Shown here piece by piece: positions 1-12,825 of a DNA stretch of 64,000 bases. The notes under the pieces are model-generated. The model was not told the origin of the DNA. It made no database searches and saw only the letters and a list, made by a program, of their open reading frames with translations. Each line of letters starts with the position of its first letter. The stretch's first letter is position 1. This DNA comes from Garcia nutans (Eukaryota; Streptophyta; Magnoliopsida; Malpighiales; Euphorbiaceae): the NCBI GenBank assembly GCA_947685225.1, contig CANTUV010000072.1:4836001-4900000 (forward strand), given 5' to 3'. Position numbers and translations under genes: made by a program.

Positions 1-240
1 CAGTCAATATCACTTTGCAATACAACAATAAAATTTTCTGTAACTATCATGATCATTTCTCAAACTTTTTATTTTTATATCTTAAATCATTTCCTAGATT
101 ATTTTTATAATTTCACTTATTCATCAATTGAATCAACTATGAATTTTAAATTTCAGATAAAAGTTCCAAAAATTTTTATCCATAATCTCTAGAATGACGC
201 TTTCACTGAGCCACTCTGATCTATGCAACCCAGACGCCAT
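1..240 (-). pseudogene. Remnant of gag start and unrecognised internal sequence of element G1
   Basis: On the minus strand an ATG at 238-240 opens a short frame beginning MASGLHRSEWLSESV. It resembles the first residues of the G2 gag (24081, MAPRTHQSVEDSAESV) and lies at the same distance from the LTR and PBS. The frame stops after about 35 codons. The rest, to base 1, is AT-rich and I recognise no gag in it. This should be where the gag of a minus-strand chromovirus begins, but only its first codons are visible. The rest of the element is off the left edge or was lost. Confidence 0.4.
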
Positions 241-395
241 CTCAACTCATATCCATTATATCAAATGGACATTGCCACATCAGGAATCAGATAAATTGAC
301 AGTGCCAATGCATGCATCACAATTAAAAATTATTTTTTTAAAATTCCAATTTTCTCTCTCTAAAAACCCACCTAGGTCGAGAACCTCAAACCTAG

Positions 396-407
396 GCTCT
401 GATACAA
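396..407 (-). other. Primer-binding site, tRNA-iMet type (G1)
   Basis: On the minus strand this reads TTGTATCAGAGC, one mismatch from TGGTATCAGAGC, the complement of the 3' end of plant initiator Met tRNA. It lies 7 bases inside the LTR end at 415. It is followed by a CCTAGG-rich leader that also occurs in G2 at 23930-23960. Confidence 0.8.
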
Positions 408-414
408 AAATAAA

Positions 415-3400
415 TGTAACACCCTTATGCTCTATATACATACAATACATATTTTCAGCATATGTAAAATACGCATATACGGTATTAAAATGTCACAGAT
501 CGATTTAATAAAAATTTTCACATTTTTGTTTTAAGATTTCAAATACTAAATATATAAAATTAAATAGTATAAAAATATTCTTTACTAGCTATAGTAACCT
601 GAATAACATTTCATATGAAAATCTCTGAAAAACATTCGCCAGAGTTTTGTCTGTAATTTAGACATTCCCAAAATTTAACAAATCACAACCTGCATAAAAT
701 AAACACTCCAAATAAAATCAATTCACCATTTCACCAATACTTCTCAATTTCTCCATATTTTCTCAAAATACTTACATATAGGTATATATATCAACCTCAC
801 ATATAAGATCTCATCTTAAACAAATTATTCAAATCATTCTTTACAATTTACAATATATACTTCAAAAACATATTATAACATAAATAATATCAAATATACT
901 ATAATATCAAATTTCTACATGCTGGCAACTGGCTCTGATCTTGATGTACCCAAAAACAATTCTTCAAGCTCAATAAATACAAACCTAGACCCAACCAGGT
1001 CTAGTAGAACTCTCTAGCTCTACTAAAACATCCATGAAACCTGTGCAACGAATTACAATCGGGCTAAGCCGAAGCCTAGTGGTACAAACTTTGATAACAA
1101 TATAGTCCAAATGTAATGTCAATGCATAATACATATATATATCACAACTCATAACATTATATCTCATTATATTGCCCAATTGTATCACAATTCATAATTC
1201 ACATTAAAGTAAAGACAAGCATGGGCCCAAAAAGGATCTAATGTGCTATTCAAATTTTAGAGTTACTGCTTTGGTCCATAATGACACCATGTGTCTAGCC
1301 CTGTAGGCAAATATCCATGGATAATGTAATAGCCCCAGTCTCTTGGACCTCAGCCCAGCTAGACCCTTAGGCTCCAGTATCTTTGTCCTCAACCCGGCTA
1401 GACTGCTACAGTTTTTAAGGCTTACGACCTATTCTTTTCACCCCAAAAACATCATATTTATCAACTGGCCTGGCTTACGACCCAGTCTTTTCACCATTCC
1501 AGCGTTTAGCCCGTAGGCAATCATAGGCATGCCTCCAAACCCAGAACTTTAAAAATTGAATAACATACTAGGCACACCATTTATTCATATTTCTCATTAT
1601 CAAATTCTTTCATAAATCCTTTATCAAAACTTTTCTCATTTTCTCATGATCAAACTAGGCACATTGCCTTATTATATCAACTTTTTCTCACTTCTTTTTA
1701 TTTATTCATTTTTCTCATTATCAATTTCTTTCTCATTGTCACATACTCAATCTAGGCATATTGCCTTATTTTCACTTTTTTTTTCTCATTTTTCACATCT
1801 TTCTCATTTTTCTCACTTTTCTCATTTTTATCAATATTAATTCATTTCATTATTCTACATATCTCATTTTTGCATTCACAACACATTACCCAATTACTTT
1901 GGGTATTTTCACATAATATACATATTTCACATTCTACACAATTTAGCCATTATCAATGGCTTTTCACAATGCTTTTAAAACATATATGGCATTACAAATG
2001 TCATAGCATATTATTCATACACAATTAATGAAACAAGTAACTTAACACATTTTCCAACCAAAATGTGTCATGCAAATATAAACAATATATTCAAAGTTTG
2101 TACATACCTCTACTAGCAACCCAAAGCAAGCTTAACACAACCTCCAATCCTATCCTTCCAACTTGCCCTTCACCACTTGGATGAAGCAAATCAACCTCTC
2201 TCAATGCCTATACCAAATGTGATCATACATAATAATTTAATATCACATTCTAAGGTATTCTCAACATCAAACTATAATTAAACATCACTCTAAATCAAAT
2301 CCTAAAATTTAGCTTCACCTCACTTTAACTTTTAAAAACCATATCAAGCCATTTAAATTAGTGTTTTAAGTTTATTATTATCATTAGAAACATGTTTTAG
2401 CATGTTTAAACCAATTACATGAATTAACCACATGCTTATGCTCAAAACCCTAAAATCAAATAACCTTCACCATTGAAGGATCTCCATTCCAACTCAATCC
2501 AATTATCATTTCAATCTTATTTCCGCCACTTATATCCTTAAATAACATGATTTAAGCATTAAAATAAAACAATTAATGATTCTTTGAAAATTCACTTTTT
2601 CAAAACTCTAAATCAATACTGCCCTCTTCAAACTCTAACCAAACACAACGAAATCCAATATTTGACTTTAAAATACTTGTTTATGCATCAAAACAACTCA
2701 TTTGGAATCAATTTGCAAAATTAAAAATCATGATTTCAAAAACTCAAATGTTCCATAACCCTAAATTCTCTCTCTTCACCAATCTTATCCAAACTCAACC
2801 ATTTTTTTAATCCAACCTTAAAATCATTATTTACTCATCAAAAGAACATCTTCCATACCCATTCCAACAATTATAACATGCTCTTTCAAAAACTCAATTC
2901 ATACATATTCATAAGCTTTAAAGAACTTCATAATTTTGGAAATAAAGCTTACTTACTTGTTGGAAAATCACCAAAACTACTCTTATTCCCTTGAAAGCTT
3001 GAAGAATTTGATGATGGAAGATGCTAAAAATCTCCCTCTTTGGCCATGAAAAGCATCCTTGAAGGAAAGAAGAAGAAGAAGACTTTATTATTATTTTTAT
3101 TTCTCTTTCCTTTCACCCTTTAATTTTAAACCATATATATATTAAAATAATTATTTAATTAATTATTTAATAAATTAAAAGTCCTAAATTTCCTCTTCCA
3201 TTCAAAAATAATTTATTTAATGAATTATTTTATTAATTTTAAATTTCTAAGTTTTAATTACCAACATACCCTTTTACTTTGACTTTTCTTTTAAAAAGTG
3301 TTGACTTTTATATGTTATGTATATTTTACATATATATCACATATATGTTCCACTTTTTCTTTTAAAACCCCTTCATTTTTCATTTTAAGCCATTAATTTA

Positions 3401-3682
3401 ATTTATCCATTTAAATTATAATTTATCTTATCAAATTTCCAAAAATTAGAACTTTTCAAAAATTTGGGATATTACACATATGCACAAGTAATGTGCATCT
3501 TATATACGCATCAAATGTATCTTATATGTGTATTAAATATTAAGTATGTAATGTATTAGTCCAACATATACAATTAATATACCATATGTATATGTTATAT
3601 ATACACTAGATATATATATTGAGTATATACAATTTATATCTCCAAATACTTATTTAATTTCTCCAAAATCACTGATGTTACA
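415..3682 (-). repeat. 5' LTR of a minus-strand Tekay-like chromovirus (G1)
   Basis: In window orientation it starts TGTAACACCC (415) and ends GATGTTACA (3682), so it has TG...CA ends. It aligns in reverse along its length with the solo LTR at 30793-34127. An internal match to the shorter LTR type (TGTAATATCCC read on the minus strand) ends at 3476, so 3477-3682 is a 206-bp 5' extension. A stretch of TTTCTCATTTTTCTCAC-like minisatellite lies at about 1690-1835. The LTR directly interrupts the T1 LTR: sequence from 3683 matches T1's other LTR from about 13849. Its TSD partner is off the window. Confidence 0.85.
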
Positions 3683-4592
3683 AGCCATATCATATATAAG
3701 TTTTCATAAAAATCCATGTTACAATAGTTTTTGAGTCTTCTTCAATAAATACCTTAGTTTGTTCTCTTAATTTTCAAAAATTCCTAATACTGTTTTACTT
3801 AAAACCCTAATTTACCAAAGCACCAAAATTCAAGTTCTGTTTCTTAAACATTTATTTTAAAAATTAAAAAATCTTAGTTTGTACATCTATTATTTAATAA
3901 AGAATTGATTATTAATACACGTTATATTTTGATGGATGTTTTGTGATATTTTATGATGTATGTTTTATATTAATTACCTTACTTGAATGATTTGATTTAT
4001 TTGATTAATTACTCAAGAGATTGTAAGAGGTCTATTTCCATATCATGGGTACTCTATTTTTAGATCTCATGTAATATAATTTATTTAAGTTTTTGATTAA
4101 TTTAAAGGATATGTTTCCACCAATAGATGGGTATCCTATTTTATTTGTTTTCTTTTGGACATTAGACAATTGTAAAGACATGTTTCCATCCATGGATGGG
4201 TGCATATTCATTTATTTTTATTGAACTTGTTGTGATTTTAATAAAGTGATTATTTATTCTTATAATTGCATGTAGTATGGATAATATCATTATAATTAAG
4301 AATTTTATAATATTAAGACCAGAAAAGGAGGCCGGATCTAATGAATCGGCCGTTGTGGGGATGCTAGGTCATTCTCACCTTCCCCATGAGTACCCAAATT
4401 TTTGAACCCAATAGGGGGTTGAGGATTCCTTAGGAATCGAGTCATCCACCCCTTTCTTTTTTTCGGCTCGTCCGGGTGGCGACTCCATTTTCTCTGGGTT
4501 TAGGCCCATTTTCTCTAAGGCCCTGAGCCTAAGAATGCCAAAATCGCAAGAACCATTCCACATGGAAGTGGGGAAAAAAATTCCTGCTCACA
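3683..4592 (+). repeat. Right-hand part of T1 5' LTR
   Basis: It aligns with 13849-14758 at equal length (910 bp). It carries the conserved LTR tail of this group: the ...GAAAAGGAGGCCGG... block, a TGGCGACTCCA motif at 4477-4487, and the terminal TGCTCACA. The first ~950 bp of the LTR should lie beyond G1, off the window. Confidence 0.85.
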
Positions 4593-4593
4593 G

Positions 4594-4610
4594 TGGTAAC
4601 TCCACTGGGG
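4594..4610 (+). other. Primer-binding site of T1 (Tat/Ogre type)
   Basis: Reads TGGTAACTCCACTGGGG, one base after the LTR end. T3 has the matching site (34958-34975, minus). The consensus looks like TGGCGACTCCACTGGGG. Legume Ogre elements are reported to use tRNA-Arg; I cannot confirm the tRNA here. Confidence 0.7.
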
Positions 4611-5520
4611 CTATGAGAAGTTGATGTTTTTTTATCTTTATATTATTTTATTCTTTCTTATTATGATATTGTCCATTGCATCATTTAGATTGCATTGTGT
4701 GTGTAAGTTAGGATGCTTGTGATGTGTTATGTAAGGGATACCATACGTTCACTCAAGATATGGAGATTGAGCATGGCATAACCACTCATAGCCTTGTACC
4801 TTTCGGTATATTCTTGATATGGGAGCCTAAAACCTTCCAACCCAAAGACTTAAGCTTATGTAGTTGACCTAGTTATTTTCCTTAGGTTTCTACCCCAAAT
4901 GCTTATTGTTTGACTATGGTTAATTTATCTTGGTTTAAATCATGGCTTATTTGGTTTATTCTTTTTCTAATTTGACCTACCTATATTCTAAGCTCAAAAA
5001 ATAATCCAAAAGACCAAATCTCATATTTTCAAAATTTTCAAGTTGTTCTTTCAACATAAAGTCTTTCAAGATGGGTCAAAAATCTTCTTCCACCTTCTGG
5101 CGCAAAACTTTCAAAGCCCAAAAGCTTTACAACAAAATTATCTTTCATCAAAGATTACAAAGAGGGCTTACAAACTATTTAGGTCAATTATGAAATGCCA
5201 AAAATCAATTGTGAGCATAATTTATACCAAAGAATTATTAATCATGGGCTTATTTTTGGCATGAATCACTAGTTACTTTTTCAAATAAGAAATCTATTTA
5301 TGATAAACCTCTTAATTTATTTTTAATCCAATATAGCATAAAATCTATTTTAATTGAGATTCAAGGATTAAAACCTAATTAATGGGAATTATCATGGACC
5401 GACTTCGATGTTAGAAAATACAACTATTGGTTAAAACGTCTGAGGGAATTTTTTGAGAAACAAAATATCCCATGTTGGTATTTTGTTGACCATATATCTA
5501 GAAAAAGAGACTCACCATTC
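4611..5520 (+). other. T1 untranslated leader
   Basis: Non-coding. It aligns in reverse with the leaders of T3 (34128-34957 and 30657-30792) and T4 (49939-50798), including the blocks about a 'TAGTTGACCTAGTTA' sequence and 'TAATGGGAATTATCATGGACC'. I see no conserved open frame. Confidence 0.65.
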
Positions 5521-8500
5521 ATGTGTGAAACTAGACTCCCATCTTTGTTTGTTTGTTATTTGTGCATACATGTATACACACATTGCATAACATGTCATCG
5601 ATTCTTTCTGGCTCACAGACCTAGAGTACAACAATTCAAGAGCGTACATGTGAGCGGGGATTTTTGCACCCACTCCCACGTGGAATGGTTCTTACAACCT
5701 CAGCACTGTTAGGCTTAGGGCCTTAGAGAACATGAGCCTAAGCCTATCAAAAATGGAGTCGCCACCCGGACGGGCCGAGAAAATAGAAAGGGGTCGATAA
5801 CTTGATTCCTAAGGAATCTCCAACCCCCTAATGGGTTCAAAAAGTTGGGTACATGTGGGGAAGGTGAGAAATGGCCCAGCACCCCCGCAACCCCTTGTTC
5901 ATTGGAACCGGCCTCCTTTTCAGGTCTTAATATTCTAATATTCTTAAATATAACAATATTATCCATATTAAATGCAATCAAAAGAATAAACAAATACTTT
6001 ATTGAAAAACATAGCAATGTTCAAATAAAATAAATAAATGGACACCCATCCGAGGATGGAAACACGTCCTTTACATTAATTTCAAAATATGAAATAATCT
6101 AAATTGCATAAGGATTTATTTATAAGGTACCCAATCATGGAAACATACCTCTTACAATTTTAATAAACAAATAATAATTAAAAATATTCATCCATGATAA
6201 ATTAAATAAACCAAACATCAAAATTAAATAAAACAATAATCAAAACATATAATAAACTACATAATCAAATATAAAATTAAATAAAGCAATAATTATATAA
6301 ATTTAGGGTTTACATCTTAAATTAAGGTTTTTAGAATTTTAATAACCAAATTAGGGTTTTTAAATAAAGGGAGTTAAATACAAAGACTTATAATACATAA
6401 ATAAATATTGACTTCTTCAACAAGTCCATACAGTGGTCCCTTGCTGGTCAAGGGGGTAGCGCCCCTTACGGGTTGTAGGTTTTGGTGTTAAAAATTAAGA
6501 TTTTAGGGTTTAAGGTTTAGAAAATAGGGTTTTAGTATTTTTAAGAAAATAACAATAGGGTTAGTAAATTAGATTACTGTTTTGATGATTATGTTATTGA
6601 TTTAAATTAAAACTTATACTTACTGTATGAAAGAAATCAAGAAGAAGTTGAGTAATCAAAATGTTGTGATGATAGTTTTAAAAAGTGGAGGTGATTAATG
6701 ATTTAATAAATTGAATTTAGAAGAACTTACCTGCGTGTGAAGGCTCCACCAAAATTGAAGAAATTAAAACAAGCTACTACCTGCTTTAATGAAAGATTTC
6801 TGGCAGAGTGTGGTCATGGCAATGCGTTCACTACCTTTGTATAATTCTACTTCCTTTGTTGCTTTAGTCTTCCTTGCTTTCTTTTCTTTTTCTTCCCTGT
6901 TTTGCTATGGTTTCTGCCTCAAGTCTAGGGAAAAATTAAAATCCAAAGTTTCTTGAAATAATTGCTACCAAAGTCCAAGAGCCAAAAGTCCCTGCTTCCT
7001 TTTTATTTTTATGTTTCTGCCCGAATCAAGGAAAAAGCCAAAAGTCCAGTCCTGAATAATTTTTGCTGTCCAAAAAATTCTCCCAAGTCCAAATAAAAAA
7101 TTTTCTCCCGTCCCTCTTTTGCTTTTGTGTTTTAATGTGATATTTATAAGAGAAATAAAAACCTAATACAAATTGGTTAAGAAAATAAAATTGTTTCAAA
7201 AATAAAATTAAAAATTGTGATTAAAAAGGTTTTGTTAAAAAATTGCGAGGGACAAGACTAGAGCTGGACGTTGCTATGCAAGAATGCCTACGATGCTTGG
7301 GAGATCCTCGATTCACCACTGGCCATGCCTACGGCAGGCCAATTGCTGCCGCGCGTCACTCACCGATCCATCCGATTTTTAATTTTTTTACTTTTTATTT
7401 TATTTTTTATTAAAAACAAATCTTATTATATTATTAAAAATAAATAATAAATAAAATAAATAAAATAAATATTATATTATATTATTAAAATAAATATTAA
7501 AATAAATAATAAATATTAAAATAAATAAATAACAAACATTAAAATAAATAATAAATACCATAAAAATTATTTTGGACTGTTTTAAAATCTTTGGATTGGA
7601 CTTGGTCAAAAATTAAGGGTCTACAGTATGACAACCCAACCTACGCCAGTGACATAGAGTCCAGCAGTGATTCAATTAGCTTCTCACCAAGAGCAATGGA
7701 TCCCGAAAGGATTCAAATGGTGGTAGACAAAGCTATCAATGCCAAGATGGAAGAATTGAAGTAGGCCCTGGCTGAGACCATGAAGAGCCAATTGGCAGCA
7801 CATTTGGATAATACTGCTGAGGCATCTGCCAGCACTAAGAAGCCCAAGGATAAAAGGAAGGCTAAGGTCATTGAAGTAGATTTTGATGACGACAAAGTAG
7901 TTGTTGATGATGATGATGACTGAGCTCAATACTTCCAAGATCCTCAAGATAAAAAGAAAAAGCCAAAGGTTATGGAAAGAGCAACTGTGAAAAAGAACGA
8001 AACATCTAATGTGGAGAAGTTGATTGCTGATTTAGAGAAGAAATTTGAAATGAAGCTGAAAGCTGATGAGATGTTAGAAATAGATAAGCTATTCGAACAA
8101 GATGAGGAGTTCCCTTATAAGTTCAAAATGCCTTCCTTTGCTAGGTACAACGGTACAGGAAATCCTCACTTTCATGTTAAGATGTACATCACTGCCATGC
8201 AGTCTACTAGAGCTACTAAAGCTTAAACTCTAAGGTATTTTATTCTCTCATTGGATCTTGTTGTGCAAAATTGGTTCAACACCTTGTAAGAAAGTGCCCA
8301 AAGATATTGGGATACATTGTATAAGGCCTTTATCTAGTAGTATGGGTACAATGTCAACCTGAAAGTTAACTTGATGAAGGTGGAGACTATCAAGAAAAAA
8401 TAAAATGAAAGTTTTGTTAATTGTGGAAAGAGATGGAGAAATAAGGTTACACTTCTCAAAAGGAGGCCTGATGACTTGGACCAAATCACAAAGATAGTTA

Positions 8501-9097
8501 GAGGCGTCCTGCCTAATCTCTGTGAAAGGCTGTCTCACACTCATATAAGGGTTTTCAAAGATCTTCTTCAAGCTGGCTTACAAATAGAAGAGTGGGAAAG
8601 AGAGAAGAACCATTTTTCTGCAAAATGGATTTACCTGTATGGCAATCAAAGTACATATAAGGAAGTTGATGTTAATGCAACTGGTCAAGGAAGTAGAAGA
8701 CAGTTTTCAGAGTTGGGGAAACCTCTGTCTTGGGTTTTCAACAAGTTATAGATCATTACAACTGTTGGCTCCTCAACTGCTACATGATCCTCTGCCATTA
8801 AATTTCGATGCCAAGGCCTTCTATCAATTTCATCAAATGCAAGTGCATGAGACAAATAAATACACTCATTTTAGGTACTAGATCCAAGACTTGATTGATA
8901 GTGGAAAGTTGCTTGGGCCTAATAAGCCCAATACCAAGAGTAATCCTTTGCCTAAATTTGGAAGAGTACCTCCACCAACAACCTTCATGATAGCAAGAGG
9001 ATTGGAGGAAGATTTTGCCTTATCCTCTTTTCAAGATGAGAGTATTGAAGATGTGAAGAGAGAAGAAGCTCAACTCAATGAAATTCCCTTAGCTTGA
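5521..9097 (+). pseudogene. gag of T1, broken by stops and by a solo LTR
   Basis: This is the structural gag protein of a Tat-lineage element. The first part (5521-5648) encodes the residues that precede gag in T3 and T4; the reading resumes at 7626 after the inserted LTR. Recognisable blocks are SDSISFSPRAMDPERIQ (about 7660-7715), an acidic DDDKVVVDDDDD tract, the core FKMPSFARYNGTGNPHFHVKMYIT (about 8125-8200) typical of Retrotrans_gag, and RRPDDLDQITKIVRGVLPNL (about 8462-8520). The frame then shifts near 8750 and 8880. The knuckle region survives only as FYQFHQMQ...HETNK, so its cysteines are lost. The gag ends at the TGA at 9095-9097, shortly after a SSFQDESIEDVK block. In-frame stops occur near 7762, 7921, 8224, 8287 and 8335. 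The closest relative in the window is the T4 gag (47801-49938). Confidence 0.8.
5649..7625 (-). repeat. Solo LTR of a Tat-lineage element inside T1 gag
   Basis: It starts TGTGAGCGGGG and ends AAGGGTCTACA in window orientation, which is the reverse of TGTAGACCC...CTCACA. Flanks are GTACA (5644-5648) and GTATG (7626-7630), a degenerate 5-bp TSD, and gag reading continues across it. The conserved LTR tail is at 5655-5990. On the minus strand a TATAAATA box lies near 7142-7150, and 7380-7560 is a simple A/T-rich tract. No internal sequence is left, so it is a recombination product. Confidence 0.8.
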
Positions 9098-11324
9098 ATG
9101 TTGCTCTTCTATTTCGCTTTCTTCAATATTTAATTAGAATAATTATGTTTTTCAAATTATGTTTGTTTGAATAAATTATTTTCATTAAATTTTTTATGGT
9201 CTTTGTTCATTTTGGTGCTCAACCGATTACGAGTCTACCTTGATATTCATGAATTAGTATATCTATGCATCATGATTTGAATGACTTTACTAGGTGAGGG
9301 AATTATTCTATAGCATTGAGTTGTGTATGCTTACTTAGAGAGGACTCTTGCATAATGACCTTTGTCTAGGTCCTAGTCAATCTCAGAACATGCTTTGACA
9401 AACTTTTAAGGAAAATTGAACTCTGCTTATTTAAGGGAGAGATGATCTGGGCCTTGTTTGGTAAGTAACATCTAGTATCTACCCAATTAAATATCGATCC
9501 CTAGTTGTCCCTTTGAGCCTTCATAAATTTTGGCTTGCTTTTTCATTGGCTAGTAAATCCAATTACTACCCTGAGTTGTTGGGACTCTTAGGACAAATTT
9601 AATGATCACCAAGTTGAAGAGATAAAAAAAATCAAAGAAAGGAATGCATAGTCAAGACCATAAAGACAATTGAAGTTCTCAATACCATATAGGTAGTTGA
9701 AGTTCACCTAATACTAGGCCTAATATCACCAATTTATTAAGATTACATTAGGGCAACAAATGATTTATCCTTGTTAAAAAAAACTCACTCTACTCCACTC
9801 ACCCATAGTCAAAAGCATAGAATGGTGCAGAGAAAATAATTTTCTTAGAGTTAGACTCAAAAGAAAAAAAAAAGAAAAGAAATAAGAAAAGAAAAAATGA
9901 TACAAAAAAAAGAAGAAAAAAATGGGTCATGAGTTTGTGCAAAAGCAAAAGCAAAAGATGAAGATCGTTTTAATCAGTTCTATATTCTTCCAAGGAGATA
10001 GAAGGAAATTGGAGTCTAGCAAGTTTGCTCCCAGCTGCCTATGGCTCCAAAAGAAGATTTTGGTGTGAAGGTTTGTGAGCAGTGTCATATCAGCTCCAAT
10101 CTCATATTGGCCTTCACTTAAACTCTGTCCCTTGTAGACCCCATTTCAACCTATTAAAAACTTATTGATCTCTCTTGGTAGGTATAGTCTATTAGTGGAG
10201 ATAGTTTGAATAAGCATGCATATGAGATAGATAAATATTCAAACTAGATGAAACCTTTGACCAAGTAATGTGTATGTGCCTATCTGAAGTGCAACAGTTC
10301 TTGCTCAAATATAAATGATTCCCGAGTTTAGTATGGTAACTATGGTTGTCATGCTAGAGATATGTTAATTTGGAAAGTCGAGTCTTGAGGTACAATGACA
10401 CTGATTTGGCAAATCAAACATTAGATTTCAAAATTAAAAATTCAAGATTTAAAAAAGAGGAAAAAATCTATTTTTTTTTTGTCCTATAAAGCCTTTAAGT
10501 TAAGGGAAGTATAATGCATTGTCAAACCTCGAAGGAAACAATGGGCAAAAGAGGGCTAATGAAAGAATCACTTGCAAGGTCATGTCATGAAGTAGTTATC
10601 AGCCAAACAGATATCTCCCATGTCTTTGGCTACCATGCTTAGGCCTCCACTACTCATGTTTTCAACATCTTGAAGATAAAAAGCCATAAATGTGAAGCCT
10701 TCTATTGTTCCAATAAAAGATCTAAAATGAGCATATGGAAGGAACCAATGAGAACACTTTAGCTGAGCACTTCAGTCTATGAGTCGATGGAACCACTGTA
10801 AGTATCATCCATGCATATCATGCGTACAAAAGCATATCACATTGCATTGTTGTCTTGTATTGCCTATCCTTTGTCAAAGTGAACAACAGATACTCTATGA
10901 AGCAAATAATGAGAAGCAAATATGGAATCAGGGGGCATGGAAGTCCCATTGCTTGAGAAAGATCGAGTCATTTTGCAAAAGAAAGAAGAAATACATGCTT
11001 GTGCGAAGAACTAGACAATACAAACATCAATATGAGCCTACATGGGAGAAATCATTGGTTTGAGACTACACATGGGGCAAAGTTTCTCCTTTCAATTCTT
11101 GAGTTTATGCATGTACAAAACATTTTTAGACTCACTTTCAATATTTTGCCATGAAGGGGGTAAGGAGAAGATATAAGGGCCAGCTAAAAAATAGCTAATT
11201 TTTTTTGCAAATGGAAAAACAAAAAGAACAAAACAAGAAGAAAGTAAGAATCTCAAAAGAATAAAGATGCAAAAGACAAAAGATCAGTCTAGCTAGAATA
11301 GTTGAAGCCAATATAAGACAAATC

Positions 11325-11915
11325 TCCGAAGGATGAAGATCCATTTTGAAGGGTGAAGACCCAACGTCAAAAGAATGAATATCCATTTTGAAGGGTGAAG
11401 ACTCGATCACCAAGGTTGAAGATCCATTTTGAAGGGTGAAGACTCGACGTCTAAAGGATGAAGATTCATTTTGAAGGGTGAAGACCCGACGTCCAAGGAG
11501 TCCAAGGATGAAGATTCATTTTGTAGGGTGAAGACCTGACGTCCAAAGGATGAAGATCCATTTTGAAGGGAGAAGACTAGATGTCCAAAGGATGAAGATC
11601 CATTTTGAAGGGTGAAGACCTGATCTCCAAGGATGAAGATCCATTTTTAAGGGTGAGGATCCGATCTCCAAGAATGGAATCCATTTTAAAGGGTGAAGAC
11701 CCGATCTCTAAGGATGAAGATCCATTTTGAAGGGTAAAGACCCAATGACTAAGGATGAAGATCCAATGTCCAAGGATGAAAATCCATTTTGAAGGGTGAA
11801 GACCTGATCTCCAAGGATGAAGATCTATTTTGAATGGTGAAGACTCAATGACTAAAGATGAAGATCTAAGATCCAAGGATGAAGATCCATTTTGAGGGTG
11901 AAGACCCACAATCCA
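11325..11915 (+). repeat. 41-bp tandem array in T1 3' region
   Basis: About 13 full and 2 partial units with period 41-42 bp. The unit is GGATGAAGATCCATTTTGAA followed by GGGTGAAGACCCGATCTCCAA, with variants. Several units have internal deletions (for example about 11758-11778 and 11845-11878). The array is absent from T5. Confidence 0.9.
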
Positions 11916-12117
11916 TTGAAGAATGGAATAACCGGCTAGAAGAAAGTCCAAAATTCCTAGATGATAGAAAGTCAGTCCAGCTAGAAGAGTTGGAGTCGAT
12001 TCATTGAAGAATGGAGCAAATGGCTAGAAGAAAGCCATGAAAAAAGATCAATCAACTAGAAGAGCTAAAATTTATTGGCTAGAAGAACACCAGAACTCTC
12101 AAGCTGACAGAAGGTCA

Positions 12118-12825
12118 ATAAATTTAGTTTCGGGTCGAGAACCCAAATCTAGTTTCGGATTGAGAACCCAAAATCCAGTTTAGGGTTGAGAACCCAAAAT
12201 TCAATTTTGGGTTGATAACCCAAAATTCATTTTCGAGTCGAGAATCCAAATTCAGTTTAGGGTCGAGAACCCAATCCAGTCCCTGGTCTAAGCACCCAAT
12301 TCAAATTCAGTCTCAAGTCTAAGTACCCAGTCTCGCAAAATTTAATTTTGGATCGCGAACCCAAAACTCATTTTTGGGTCTAGAACCCAATTTATTCTTT
12401 GGTCGAGAACCAAAAATTCATTTTAGGGTCCAGAACCCAATCTAGTTTCAGGTAGAGAACCAAAATCTAGTTTCAGGTTGAGAACCCAAATCTAGTTTAG
12501 GGTCGAGAATCCAAGACCAGTTTTGGGTCGAGAACTAAAATTTAGTTTCGGGTTAGGAACCCAAACTCACCTCGGGTCTAGAACCCAAATTATTTTTGAG
12601 TTTAGAACTCACCTCGAGTCCAGAACTCAAATTATTTTTGAATCCATAACTCATCTCGGGTCCAGAACCTAAATTAATTTTGAGTCCATAACTCATTATG
12701 GGTCTAGAACCCAAAATCTAGTCTTGGGTCCAGAACCCAAATCAACTAGGGCCGAGAACACAAAATCCTATCTCAGGTACATAACCTAATCAACCTCGGG
12801 TCCAGAACCCATCATCATCCAAAAT
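12118..12825 (+). repeat. Array of GGGTCGAGAACCC hairpin modules (T1)
   Basis: About 25-30 imperfect copies of a 13-nt module, GGGT-CGAGA-ACCC or GGGT-CCAGA-ACCC, spaced about 20-30 bp apart by A/T-rich linkers such as AAATCTAGTTTT. Each module can pair its first and last four bases. The array ends about 60 bp before the polypurine tract. Related modules occur in T2 (18170-18545, reverse) and T5 (54063-54270). Confidence 0.85.

Noticed and set aside
1646..1840. Small frame rich in SHFSHF
   Set aside because: Translation of the TTTCTCATTTTTCTCA minisatellite in the G1 LTR.
11195..11951. Open frames on the minus strand (up to 124 codons) over the 41-bp array
   Set aside because: They consist only of the repeat read backwards (FKMD, SSPFK) and exist because the unit length is near a multiple of three.
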